A stretch of 64,000 nt of DNA. It comes from Pelomyxa schiedti (Eukaryota > Evosea > Pelobiontida > Pelomyxidae). Position 1 is the stretch's first letter, and each line of letters opens with the position of its first letter. Of this stretch, positions 46,738 through 58,709 are shown piece after piece. The notes under the pieces are model-generated. The model was not told where the DNA came from. It made no database searches and saw nothing but the letters and a program-made list of their open reading frames with translations. The stretch lies in NCBI GenBank assembly GCA_020536535.1, contig JAHLWZ010000666.1:39717-103716 (forward strand), read 5' to 3'. The position numbers and the translations under genes were made by a program.

Positions 46738-48220
46738 TTACCACATAGAGTCTTGCTCGTGGAATTCAGGGAGTGTCCAGTCTAACTTTGCTGTGGATAT
46801 TACCGTCTCAAGGGGCACAATGTAGTCATTGAGGTCGTAAATGGAGGAGCTTGAGGAGTCCGAATCCTCGGCTCCGGTTCCTGTTTGTTGCCACTCGTTG
46901 CCGTCTTTGTCGGTGCGGTGGTTGAACAGGAATGCCAGGAGTTCGAGGTGGCCACTATCCTCGCGGATGATGACTTTCCAGAACATGTCCGGAACCCAGA
47001 CGGCGAATTCATTGCCTGTGCCCATTGTCTCCACATCGGCTGAGGTTCGCTCGAATGCCGGGCCAGCAATCACCCAGATTTTGCCGAATGTATCGGCCCA
47101 TTTGCTGCATTTCTGCTCCAGCATCAACCATATTCCGGCATTGAATACTTGGGTTTGAGGGCAAGCATTCATCATGTTGTGGGTCTCTTTTCCAGCAGTT
47201 TCACTGATGCGGTCTGCATGCTTTTTCATGCACATGTGACCTCTGGTTTCCGGCCTAACGTTAGGGTTATTTCAAGAAATCCAAGGCTTTTTTAAAAACA
47301 GTAACATACATCTTTCCCTTGTAGGATTTGTCATCAGGGGCCTCATGATTGTCAAACAAGCCCTTATCTGTTGCCCATTTTGGCCTTTGGTATTTCGGGA
47401 AGACGTAGTTCGAAGACACGGCCTTTATTTCATAGCTGACCCAGGTGGGTACTCCCATAAGGTCGCTTATCCCGTCGCCGTCGTCGTCATCCGGCCCATC
47501 AAAGCAAGAAGTGTAGGCAGTGAAGTTCCGAATGTAGTCGTCGCCAGCCTTTGGAGCATACTTTGCATGCGAGTACCCTGAGTCAGCAACAACTGCGCCG
47601 GTTTTCGGCTTGGGCTTGGGCTTGGACTTTGCCGACACTGGGTCGTCGGCCTCGGCGACGGCCTCGGGTAGGGCCTTCAGGGGCCCCAGAGAATCTGAAG
47701 CAGCGAGTGCCGAAGCACTAGCAGCAGTCGCGGAAGTAGACGAAGAAGAAGGGGTAGGAGTCCCGGAAGGGACGGTTAGTGACACCTTCAGAAGGAGGAA
47801 AGCGGGGGGCATGGAGGGCCGCTTGAGGGGCAGCTCCAGGTCGTAGTCCCCAGGTAAGGAGTTGGTTAGGGACAACTTGAGGCGCCACTGGGGCGCGGAG
47901 GAGGGGGACTCGGCGGCGTCGCCTGGCCAGACCTCGAGGAGCACGCGGCAGCGCGAGTGCGTCTCGTGCTCGAACTCGGCGGCGGGCGGCGGCGACGGCT
48001 GCGGCTGCCCGTGGGCGACGTGGACGAGGCGGCGCGAGAGCTCGACCACCGCTGCTGGAGGTGTAAGAGCCGCGGCGGAAGATGAAGACGAAGTGGACTC
48101 GGGTGGCGGGATTATGGGTCGCCGGGGCACGTACTGGGTCACACAACGAATAACGAGGCCTGTGGACGTGGTGACATCACCGGACTTTACTCCCACCACC
48201 TCGACGCGAACTATACCCAT
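46738..48220 (-). CDS. DNA/RNA non-specific (EndoG/NUC1-type) nuclease
   Basis: Two exons (47310-48220, 46738-47254, intron 55 nt) give 475 residues, longer than typical EndoG. The nuclease half begins about residue 220: YTSCFDG, then VPTWVSYEIKA, then RGHMCMKKHAD (metal site, catalytic His), then NACPQTQVFNAGIWLMLEQ, and IWVIAGPAF and VPDMFWKVII. These are the beta-beta-alpha metal nuclease motifs. The Asp that usually precedes RGH is Thr here; the His and the Asn are present, so activity is likely but unproven. The N-terminal 200 residues form an unknown region with Lys/Pro repeats (KSKPKPKPKTG) and a possible folded domain (HSRCRVLLEVWPGDA). No signal peptide is visible. Confidence 0.87.
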
Positions 48221-48567
48221 CGGCGCAGGCTTTTGTTTTGTTTTTCCTTTTGCTTTGGTTTTGCCCTTTCGTCGTTGACTTCGTTCGAACGGTTTTCTTA
48301 CTGGAAATTACCTGGAACGTTTCGGTGCAGCCGTTTTTTTTTTATTCGTAGTGCTCAATACATTCGGTCGACAATGGTGTTGATGATGGCGACATCCAGT
48401 GTGACATTGGCGGAATTGACCCATTGAAAGAGCACGCAAGTTCAAAAAAATGCAAAAATTGAAGAGGGTGACGCGACAAAAACTTTATTTCCTCAAATAA
48501 AAAAGCGAGGGGGCACTTTTTTACTCGCCACGTCCTTTTGTGCCAGATCTGCGTCGTTGGTCTCGTC

Positions 48568-50426
48568 ATGGCTGCATTCGGTCACATAGATCTTCGTATG
48601 TTGACGAAGAAAAACGACCACGTTGTATGAGGTCTTTTTTTCCCTTTGTTGTGAGGTTGAGACGTGATAGGCTCAACTGCAAGAGTTGTATGGAGAAGCA
48701 TGCAAACGGTTTTCTGTTAACCCAGACATTGCAGTGCACATATGTTTGCAAACCGGTTCCGAGTTCTTCAGATCAACCAGGCGTTACACTGACAGTGACC
48801 TTTTGCCACTCTGTGTGCTTGTTCAGAAAATGCAAGAAATTGTGAGATTCTTGGTGCTTGTTACTTTCTCAAACCTAGCAGAACAATCCTTGCAGTCCTT
48901 CCTTCAAAGGATTGAGCTTTAAGAATGGAGATATATCATCCAATGGGGCTCTTCTTCTTGCAAATGTATTGGCGACTGATAAACAGATAAAGTAGACAAT
49001 AGATTGCATTTTGTTTCTCCCACTGGATCTCACAGGAAAACAAAAGGTTACTTGACCTTTCAGAAAATAAGATAGGCACAAGAGGTTTTATAGCCCTAGC
49101 AGATGGTACCTTCACTACCTCACGAAAAAAGAGTAAACCATTTTAGCCCTCCGTGAAAACACCACGCTCCTTCACCTTGACATGCATAGTAACAAATGTG
49201 GCTTTTATGGGGCTCAATATTTAGCACGGGCACTCGAGAGCTCTGCTCACTGTCTTGTTGATTTAAATATGGCCGATACTAGTATTGGCTTTGAAGGTGT
49301 TAGGTATCATAAGTGAACACTTCAGATTTCACACTTATATGGCGCAGACTTATGAGTGCTGCAGTGAAAGTCTTCAATGATGGAGTTAAAAAGCTAAACC
49401 ATAATAAGACCACAATTAAGAAGAACTATCTTAACGTCAACTTGCTTACTAATTTTGTCCGTGAGGAGGTTTGTATCTATTACATGTTCTCTTCTCGCTT
49501 TTTATGAAAAAAAAAAAAACAGGTGTTGAATAGTATAACACATGGACTTGGCCTAATTTTGTCCATAATTGGGACTATAATACTTCTGGTGTCTTACTCC
49601 GATCAGGTGAACTCACTGTACGGTTTTGCTGGAGGCATATTCTGTTTCTCTATGATCGCCGTGTATTTGAACTCGTTTTGCTACCACACCTTTTTCAAGT
49701 TCCCTCTGGTGAAAAAGGTTGACTGTATTCCTTTCAGCACTTTTTAACGGCTTTCAGTTGTTCCATCGTTTAGATAAACTGTCAATCTATTTTTTGATAG
49801 CAGGAACATATACACCTTATTCCCTTATTGCATTGCATGGCAATGTGAATTTCCTCTCCCAGACCAAGATCTTACATGCTGCAGGTTGGATGGGCCTTAT
49901 GTGGATTTGTCTGGGCTCTTGCTGTAATTGGAGTGTACCTTGACTTTGCTTATTGGGGACAGTATACTCCCCCTCTTTTGTTTTATCTCCTTTTCATACC
50001 CGCAGGTTTGACAATATAAAGCTGGTCCTGTATGTAAGTATGTGAAATTAAATATTAAATCTCGCTATTTACTCTTGTTCTGCAGCTATGGGATGGTCAG
50101 CCGTAACAGTTGTCGTCCCTGTCATTACGCACCCGACTTTACCATTATCCATGTTTGGTGCTTTATTCCTACTTCTGGGTGGAATCAGTTACACCGGGGG
50201 TGTCTATTTCTTCGTTAAGGATTCCGAGATTCCGGTATTTCTTTCCCACACTCCACCCACTTGCTTCTCTCCAACACCACTCACAACAAACCATTAGTTG
50301 TATCACAGCTACTGGCACGTCTTTGTTGTCCTAGGGACAGTCTGTCACTGGCTATCCATTTACTACTCCGTTATGACCATACCCACTGATGGACCCAGAT
50401 ACGACCACTTCATTTTCAGTCCATAA
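48568..50426 (+). CDS. LRR - hemolysin III (PAQR-like) fusion protein
   Basis: Exons 48568-48624, 48686-48841, 48879-48991, 49047-49105, 49147-49296, 49365-49468, 49523-49717, 49758-49844 and about four more join in frame. The N-terminal half has leucine-rich repeats of the RanGAP type: GLSFKNGDISSNGALLLA, LLDLSENKIGTRGFIALA, LLHLDMHSNKCGFYGAQYLA, LVDLNMADTSIGF. The C-terminal half is a seven-helix hemolysin III/PAQR-like membrane protein: EEVLNSITHGLGLILSI, FCYHTFF, HRLDKLSIYFLIAGTYTP, MGWSAV and HSYWHVFVVLGTVCHW, with the conserved metal-binding His pattern. Family members are membrane hydrolases or receptors and the name does not imply a toxin here. The junction intron is 49297-49364. Two separate tightly packed genes are the alternative. 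Confidence 0.75.
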
Positions 50427-50606
50427 AAAAAAAACCTCGTCACCCTTGGGTCGGACAAAACAACAGAACACTTCAATTCAGGAGAAGAAATAAAATCTTC
50501 ATTTTTTTTAAAAAAGCTTTTTCCAGCTCTCTCTACTGCTGTCGGCTGTGGGTTGAGGGCATAATTAAATTACACACGCCATACATAAAATATCGTCTCC
50601 TCGGCA

Positions 50607-51190
50607 CTACACAGCACCAACCTTCATTGGGTGTGCGTTCTCAATGGCTTCGATGAAGTCAGGAGGGAATATGTTCCTGTCATAGAAGCAGCAGCCGCGC
50701 ACATCAAGTTCCTGATACACGCTTTTGGTTATTTTTTCCTCATAGGCAACCATCTCGTCTTGGAATAGTTTCTTGGCAGCCGGCTCAGGCTCAGATGGGA
50801 AGTACGGTACTTCCCCGATTGTGTGTAACAGAGTCTTGCCTGAATCAGCCATTGCCTTTCTGCATACCTCATAACCCCACTGTTCTCTCACAGTGGCCTT
50901 GACCCCCATCTAGACAGATAGTTAATAGAACTGCTGAACACGTGGGGGAAGAGTACCATCTCTGGAGTGGTATAACAGTCGTTGGGAACAATGTTGACTC
51001 TATGAGAGTCAAGTAGAAGCTTCGTGTTGATTCCCAATTGGCTTAGAATTCCAAAAATGTCGTCTATTTGCTTCTGTGATCGTAAAATGAGGAATGCTGC
51101 GCCAAGTGTAAGACCACGCAAGATGTGCTCAACGGCAATTAGTAGTGCTATTTGTGGATGTGAATAACAGATGACACAGTGATCATGCAC
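50607..51190 (-). CDS. unrecognised protein, 3' exons
   Basis: Two exons joined by an intron of 47 nt at about 50910-50956, ending at the stop at 50607. The reading includes GLTLGAAFLILRSQKQIDD, VNIVPNDCYTTPEM, then EQWGYEVCRKAMADSGK and SVYQELDVRGCCFYDRN. The protein looks globular and well composed. The first exon is not found: the frame is open to 51190 only with GTG, and 51191-51396 has no clear partner. No family is recognised. Confidence 0.5.
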
Positions 51191-51396
51191 TTTAAGACTG
51201 TCCTATGTTTGTGGTGAGCTTAAGACATGGCTGTGAAAGGAAGGTAAACAATTGCGTCTTTTGCCGGAAGTACAGAAGAGTCAAGGCCGCGATACAGGCG
51301 TATAGGAGTTTCAGGTATATGAGCCGCAGTGGGCTAGTTGATGGAGATTAACACTTTTAAAATTTTAGTTATATATCACGAAATAATTCAATATAT

Positions 51397-52567
51397 TCAA
51401 CTACACACAGTAACAACTGGACGGGTTGGTCTATGAATCTTTGTAGCCTGTATGGCAACAACACCATCTGGTGTCATTGAAAGAAAACCAGAAGCACTGG
51501 AACCAGAAAAATTTACTAGGGTGCAACCCATGATGCCTAGTACAACTGCTGTTTTTTGGCAAGCGGGAGCAAGCTTCGTTGATGCTTCCCGAATTGCTTC
51601 CCTGCGGCACAGCTAAATAGAACAGAAATCACGATGGAACGTGTACCACTCTGGCGATCCGATCGTTAGTGTTGCTATCATTTCTGAAAGTTTTCCAAGA
51701 TCGCTTTGGATAGAAGAGAGGGATGTACAGGTCTGGGAGAGTGTTTGTGCTGGTATTTAGGTAAGAAAGAATAAGTTGCTGATTCAAAGGCAGTTACCAA
51801 GTTCTTGTTGTGATGGGGCGACTGGCGGCAAATTTTGTAATTGTCTCGTGTATGCTAACCCCTGTATTATAGAGGTGGTACATCAGTAGAGGTGGATAGG
51901 GAACAACGTATACCGTTTCCCATCCCACAGGATTGGGACTGCTCCCAACAACAGAAGAAAGGTGCTTAGTAAGAGTTTTGCACATCTTTTATTTGTTGGC
52001 GTTTTTTGTTTGGTTAGAGTAGCTGTTGGTGACTGATCAGAAGTGCCAACCTCCACAGGGTCAACGTTTTCCCCCGGTTCCAATGAATCACAAGAAAAAG
52101 TGCCACATGACAATTGGTGACTTGGTAATGCTGGGTCGGGTGTGCTTTGCAAGATGGCAAACAGTGTGTCCCCATCTACCACGCCCAGAGATTGCAACAA
52201 AGTACTTTCCAGAGACCTCAATTTTCTCCCCTTGTAAACGAATGACGTTTTGGCCTGGGGCCACTTCCGTTCTACACTCACTCTACTCGTCAGGTCTGAC
52301 AGCGTCGCCTTTGGCTCATTTAAAAAAAAAGTGCAACCAACAAAAAAAAAAGGGGGGGGGGGGAAATGAATAAACGAAACGACATGCTTCATACATGCTG
52401 TGGCAACTCTACATCGAGTGTCTCCTTCTCCTTAGGAAATCGCACGGACAAATGAAGGCCCGCATGCTCCGTCATGCGGGAACGCTAGATCTCGTTTGTT
52501 TTTTTGTGCAAAAAGGAGGAACTTCGGAGGAAGTCGGAAGATCCAGCGACTTATTTGCCATAATCAT
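51397..52567 (-). CDS. ubiquitin-like domain protein with possible membrane anchor
   Basis: Minus strand, probable start ATG 52567 (MIMANKSLDLPTSSE), then a second exon from about 52322 with the rest of a ubiquitin-like fold: ATLSDLTSRV, FVYKGRKLRSLESTLLQSLG, VVDGDTLFAIL. These match beta-3 to beta-5 of ubiquitin-like domains, with KGR..L and the LGV.DG turn. A Ser/Thr/Pro linker leads to a hydrophobic segment (LLLSTFLLLLGAVPIL), so it may be anchored in a membrane with the domain in the cytosol. Downstream exons to the TGA at 51397-51399 are open in two frames; one gives TAVVLGIMGCTLVNFSG. The C-terminal structure is therefore uncertain. Confidence 0.55.
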
Positions 52568-52830
52568 AATCCCAATAGACGAAGATGCTTAATGCATTTT
52601 TTTTCATCACGCCTTTCGAGTAACTCTGATCCTCGGGTTTGATATTATTCGCTTTACGCGATGTCAGGGTGGATAGACGAGTTTTCCTTGCGGAGGAGGA
52701 ATAGAAATTCTGGATCGTTGTGTTTGGGAATGGTTTTTCTTACAAATCCCTCTACTGGTAATTAGAGTTCAGGTGTTTGTGTATTTATTTGTTGGTGGTG
52801 TGATAGGGTTGTGGTTGTTGTTTGTTATGT

Positions 52831-55800
52831 TCATGATGAACCAGTCATACTGGGAACAATTTCAAGTAGTATTTTAGCAAGGCGTTGTCTTTCTCTGGTA
52901 GGGACTGATGACGGATTATCACGATATTGTACAAACAATCCAGTGGTGAGCCGAGTCACACACACAGCCTTTACGTCAATCAACCGGTGTCTATCAGAAT
53001 CACTGAGACTGCCGAATGTATCCGCGCTGTTGCGCGAAGCTTCTGTTACTGTTGTGAAGAGTCCCTTTATCTTCAGTGCGGAATCTGGAAAGAGGTTTGA
53101 CTTTTCCATGATCTAGTTAGTGTTCAGTTTTAAATCGGACAGTGGTTTCTTTGATTCACACCTTATGGACTGATAAAACCCGAAGCCACATTGTGAGTGA
53201 GCTTTTATCTGTAGTACTTGAAATAATAGCTACTACAGATGTGATTTTCTCCTTGATTTCTTCGTCCTCTACAGGATGTCAAAGCCAAAGTCACAACCAA
53301 ACGGAATAACCATTTCTTTTGCAGGCCGACATAATCGAATACACCGATTCGTGATTGTTATTTGTCTGAGGTGGTGTGAGGCCATTACATTTACAACACA
53401 AGATATGCCTTGTTTCTACTTGCTCCGAGGTCCAGTAAGGCATCTAGAACTTTTGTATTTCCCTGGTTATGATTGAGTAGGAAAACGTGAGGGAGTGTTT
53501 CTCTCTACCGATCGAACGGCAATGTGACAGGGAGTGTCACCACTTATCCGAGGAAGTTAGACACAATTTACAATGGCAGATGAGTTACTTGTTGTCTACA
53601 GCATGTAGGTCGATGCCTCGTTGGACTAAGGCAAAGCATATGTGTTCACAATTGGCAAAAGGGTGCTTAGCCACCAAATGCAAAAGTGTTGATCCTTCAA
53701 TCAGAGTTGACCAAACTAGCTTGATTGATACAATTGTAAATACCATCCTCTAGTTTTGTGGTCACATCGATTGGATGACTGCTGATTAGTATGGACATCG
53801 CGCAATCAACTTTCTCGCCAGAAGAAAGTGCCAACATTAGTGGTGTCATGCCACTAGTGTTCTTTTGTGTGGATACATGCTGAGACAACAGAAGTGCCTT
53901 AGAAATTTGAGTCAACGCTCGAAGAGGATCAGCTAATTACCTTTGTCATGCCAAGATGGTTAGAGGATACAGCAATATGGAGCGCTGTATTGCCATTGGG
54001 GTCAGTTGCTTGTGACAGATTCCTTTTTTGTTTTTAAACTCTGTTAGGGATATATTGAAAAGGAAAAGACTCACGGGTCATTGCGCAACATTTCCTTCAT
54101 AAGGGGCACGTTGCCTTCAGATACAGTTTCAAGGAATTTTTTGCACTGTGAAGTTGAATATAATGAAGGAGTGATGAAAATATTGTACCACTTGACTTGG
54201 GTCAACGGGTTTTGAGGCCTCCTTAGGTCGAATTAGTTTTGAAAAGGTATTTTTTTAATTTTTGTTTACATCCAATGCTTTTTGTAAAAGAGCAGTAATG
54301 GCGGGGTTATTCAATCTGGCAGCCCAAACCATGGGAGACTCGGACTTGGCGTTTGTCTTAGTTGGGTCGGCCCCATGGAGCAATAGTTGTTCTATTACTT
54401 CTTGATTTCCCTCCGAAATGCTCAGAATCTGTCAATTGAAAGGATTGCATACCTTCATTACTGCTAGATGAAGAGGGGTCTCTCCATTTGCATTTTGGGC
54501 GTTGATGTGTCCATGTCTAGAAAGTGTAAGTCTCGGAGATGTGTTAGGAAACTACTTTTTCTTAAAAATTGGTAAAAATCGAGGTAGAGAAGGGTGCCGC
54601 GACAAGTAGTGAAGTGGTGTATTATCTGTAGAATTGAATGTCAGTGAACTGTGAGTGTGTAAAGGTAGTCTTTCCATCTTCGTTAGTAGCATTCAAGTCA
54701 ATGTGTTCTTGTTGTATAAGTTCCCAGATAATTTCCTATGCGACCCATTAATTATAGTAAGGTCGGAACAAGCAAGTGTACTTCGTGGTTTTCTGAAGCT
54801 GCAATGTGAAGGCATGTCCACATTCTGTCGTCCTGTAATGGGAAAAGAATGAGTTTGATAACATTAGACACAATCCTACAGTGAGATAGCAGGAGGCCTC
54901 GTATCTTAGCAGAAGCTTGACACTCTTTAGTTGTCCTGCTTTGCATGCATAGTGTAATGCTAAAAGGGTGTGACAAATATGACGAATTAACTTCGTATAC
55001 CTGTCATGTCGTGTGTGGCTGGTGAATTTATATACTTCCTGTTTGCATCAAGGAGTTCCTCTAATTCGTCAGCTCCTGGGAAAAATTTCTAGTTGGAACA
55101 AAAGGGACTGGAGAAGATTGCTCACCTGCTTGGGCCGCCTCTATTATCCGCGATACGATGGCCTTTTTATAGAGTTCGCGATCTTTTTTCTTTAGGAGTA
55201 AACACTGTTATTTGTTACATCAGTGTTGTGGGGAATTTGGTTACATCGGAAGAAGGTGTAGTTCTGAATATCCGAATTCTGGACTTTTCCAGTTTCTGTC
55301 AAGAGGTTATTGGCAATACCCTAGGGAAATATGAACAAACTGTGGAGCTTGATGACCGTGTTGCTGACTTTTCAACCTTTTCAACCGTTTTTTGTACTTC
55401 TTTATCTCTTTTCCGTTGTTCTTTTTCTGATATCAGTGTAATGGTGGCTACTTTGGGCACTAATGCTTTGATTTCGTCAGTAGTGGTTTTCTTTTTAAAA
55501 ATGTCAATGTAAATAGGGAAACAATTTGTTACCTTCTGTGCGGGGTCAGATAAAGGATATTTGTCCAAGTGCGGATTTGTCAAATATGAATTACATAATT
55601 GTGCAAGTGCAACAAGTGATGATTCTCGTTCCTCCACAGGCACTTGAGCAGGTGGAGGCACTTGTCCAGGGGTTGTTATTTGCTAAATTGCATCAGTGAG
55701 AAGAATGTAACCCTTAAAAAAAGAGCAAACTGATATGCTGTCCAAGTATCCTTTCATCCGTCCTTGATTGGAGTCAAGGAACGAATTTAAAGGCATCATA

Positions 55801-56914
55801 AAGGATTCTCTGAATGTTACACAGTTTGCAAGGTTCTGTATTGTCTTGGAAATAAGTACTAGGTTGCGCCTTGTATCCAATGAAGGTGATTCTAAGTGAA
55901 CTTAATCTAAACATTTTCTTTCACATAAAGAATACCCTCCAAAATTCCTGTGTTGTCTGGGGCAACAATTGCTGGACAAAAATATCGAAGAACTACAAAT
56001 CCTCCCACACAAATGAGTGCCGATTCAGGGAATCTAGTGTGGAAAAAAACCAAACAACGCGGGATAACGGTTATTGGTCAAACAAAAGATGAGGTGGTTA
56101 CTTTTCTCCACAGTACTGCTTCAAATACGAACATGCTATCCTGAATCGTCTGGGTCCACTTAGGTTAAAGAAAATGTCAACGACCAACATACAAAGGATA
56201 TTTGTCGGCACTTGCTACAATTGCATCGAACACTCTCTGTATAATTTGTTGTAGCTGAGCAACATTTCTTTCTAGCATACTTGGATCAACCAAATTAATG
56301 GGATTGATCTATGTTGTTGGTAGATTTAACAGCGGGAACACAGAGCAAGTGACACACTTCAAGTGAGCCAAAGTTCCCTGCAACAATAGCCTTAATAGGC
56401 TCTATCAAGGTCTGTTGGAGGTACAGCTGCCCATCTTCCAACTTCGACCAGGCTGACATCATTTTTGATGCCAAACTATTTGATCGGAACAGAGTGCCGG
56501 GTTGACCTTTGTGTGATAATAAGCACATTGTGTCCTTGGAATAGAGCAAGGCTGCATACTGGTGGATTTAATTTCCTTCTTTATGAGGAATTCTATCAGA
56601 GGAAGAGCGCGACCCTCAGGCTCCAGTACTTTTACACACAGATCAGCAATAAGCTGAGAGTCTTTTGTAGCAGCTACTGTGCATAGCCATTCCCCAAATT
56701 CCGGGGTCAGCACAATCTATAGTAAGTGTTGGGTTTTGTTATTGTTTGGAACTTTTCCCTACACAACAAAGAGCCTATTAAAAAACAAAACGAAACAACA
56801 CGAACCAAAACCAAAAAAAAAAGTGTTCTTTGTTTGGTTTGGTTTGGTTTATGTTGTGGCACCACACCCACAATACAAAATCAGTAGACCACGTACCCTT
56901 CGGAACTCTTCCAT
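52831..56914 (-). CDS. RasGAP - ankyrin repeat protein
   Basis: ATG 56914 (MEEFRR) is spliced over a long first intron to LTPEFGEWLCTVAATKD. RasGAP domain: GTLFRSNSLASKMMSAW (arginine finger loop), INPINLVDPSMLERN, ESALICVGGFVVLRYFCPAI, LVLISKTIQNLANCVTF, MPLNSFLDSNQGRMKGYLD. This is the complete GAP core that speeds GTP hydrolysis by Ras. A linker with a charged helix (TLISEKEQRKRDKEVQKTV) follows, then ankyrin repeats from about 54950 to 53500: WTCLHIAASENH, GMTPLMLALSSGEK, GSTLLHLVAKHPFANCEH, GDTPCHIAV. The last exon is 52831-53109. The ankyrin part has many introns and I have not fixed each boundary. A RasGAP followed by ankyrin repeats is uncommon. Confidence 0.8.
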
Positions 56915-57031
56915 CTACTTGATAGCGGTACGATCACAAAAAAAATTTAGTTGCTTGGCAAAAGCAGCGACAACAGCGAAGCTTTATCCTAATTGTTTAT
57001 TTTCTTTTTTTTTTGTTCCTTGTCTTTTTGG

Positions 57032-58506
57032 TTAAGGCCGATGAGAGCCAAACTTGGGCTTTTCGTCTATTACCGGAAAAGGAACTCTCATGAGGTTCTT
57101 TGGGTGTATAGAATATGTTCCTAGTGTGCAAAGGGAGTGTAGTGGTATGCAAAGGAGAGCAGCCATAGGGCTAATAGAAATAGTAGCAGCAGGACAATGT
57201 GTTTTGGTAGCCACAGTAAATAGCGGGGGGGCTGATTTGAAGGTGTGAGTGAGGGTGACAATGCGGGAGTGGGTTCTTGGGGAAGAGGGGTGCCGTGGCT
57301 TTGTTGTGGTGTTTGGATTGTTTGGATTGTTAGAGCTCCGGCTGATGATATAAATGTAGGAATGGGGGGTCCTTGGGCTACCTGGTCCGCATCGAATCCT
57401 TCCCAAAGGGCAAGAAGTTCGTACTTGACCTTGGGGGGAAGAAGACGGATTACTGACATATCAAGTCCTTTCAGTTGGGAATAATCGTAATTGCTCTTTG
57501 CAAGATTGTTGGCTGCTTGGTAGAGTATCTGGAAGAAACTGTTACGCTCTTTTGCAGGAAGTACGAATCATGCTGGTAGTTGGTCTTTCTCCGGTGGCGT
57601 ATCAGAAGAAACACAACTCCAGAAGTACAGTAATCTCTTTTCCAGCCAGTTCCAGAAATCTTTGCTTCGATAAACCCTCCAAATCTTTGCTTGTGTCAGA
57701 AGTTGCCAGTGTTGAGCAACACTAGAACCTTGGCCACATGAATTCTACAAAAATAGGCAATCAAATCACAAGTGTTGGAGTTTGTGACTTCCAATTGCAT
57801 CTGAACTTGAACCTGAGGATTTTAAATCCTCAATAACAACTTTCAATTTGGTAACCATCACGTGCGGCGGAATGTGATCTTCCCACACCGCATACAAGGG
57901 GCACTGAATCAAAGAATGGTAAGTATTCAAAGGGAGCCGAACATATATACCTTGACCTCCAGCATCCTTTTCTCTCCTGTTAGGGAGTCATGGGTAACTC
58001 CATCAGGAGTGGCACCAAAGAATGGCTTCACTTAACTTCATCAACTAAATTAGAACATGTAAATTTAGCCTTACAAGGGTGCCACAACGTTGGCGACGAT
58101 TTAACAGGGCATCCTGACAGTTAAAGTTAATCTAAGCAATCAACAACACATGTCACAACCAACCAGTAACCAGCTCATAGAATTTCAACATTTTGGGTTC
58201 ACAACTGAAACCTATTGTATTTCTCGTTAAAAATTTGTGGAGCAGATATTTTTCAAAAAAGAAAAAAAAAAATCCTTCGGACGAGAATGGGAAGTACCGT
58301 GAGAAGTGGCGTCACTGGGCTCAGAGCCTCGCTGTACACGTCCAGTTTTGGCCTCCCACAATGATGTTGGAGAGGCGTAATTCGACAACCCACAAGCCGC
58401 TGGAGCTACAAAAAAAAAGTTGGCCTTCGTAGTCCCACAATTCGTGTGGAGTACCGTCACTAGCTGTTAGGCCCCTCTGTCTCGACGTTACCCACACGTC
58501 CTGCAT
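57032..58506 (-). CDS. YqaJ/lambda-exonuclease-type nuclease
   Basis: Eight exons (58455-58506, 58298-58405, 58164-58211, 58075-58113, 57951-58030, 57856-57903, 57721-57812, then from 57676) read in frame from ATG 58506. The core shows GLTASDAPAACGLSNYASPT, LWEAKTGR, EPKMLKFYELVTG, LWHPLKPFFGATPDG (Asp), RMLEVKCP (Glu-x-Lys), HIPPHVMVQVQMQ (Gln motif) and FWNWLEKRLLYFWSC, the PD-(D/E)xK order of YqaJ viral recombinase-type exonucleases. All catalytic positions are present. The frame meets a TGA at 57568-57570 but stays open for about 149 more codons; an intron starting GTTTCT after FWSC could remove it. A second part then runs to the stop at 57032, shortly before an AATAAA. The role could be DNA repair or a captured phage/viral function. 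Confidence 0.8.
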
Positions 58507-58709
58507 CCTTTTTTTACACAAAAAAAAAACCCGAGTAGATACGAGATTGATTGCCTTGACACAGCCCCAACTTAATCAGACAAGTATAGTGCGAGGTTCC
58601 ATCTTCATTAAAGCCCTCAGATACTGCCAGGATAGGAGTGTCGGGTTCTTTCCTCTCAGTTCCTCATCACTAGTTGTGAGATAACAACGAAAAGCAAATC
58701 GCTAGTTGA

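Noticed and set aside
49523-50426. Hemolysin III domain as a toxin
   Set aside because: The family name is historical; eukaryotic members are PAQR-like membrane proteins. Nothing here suggests a secreted toxin.
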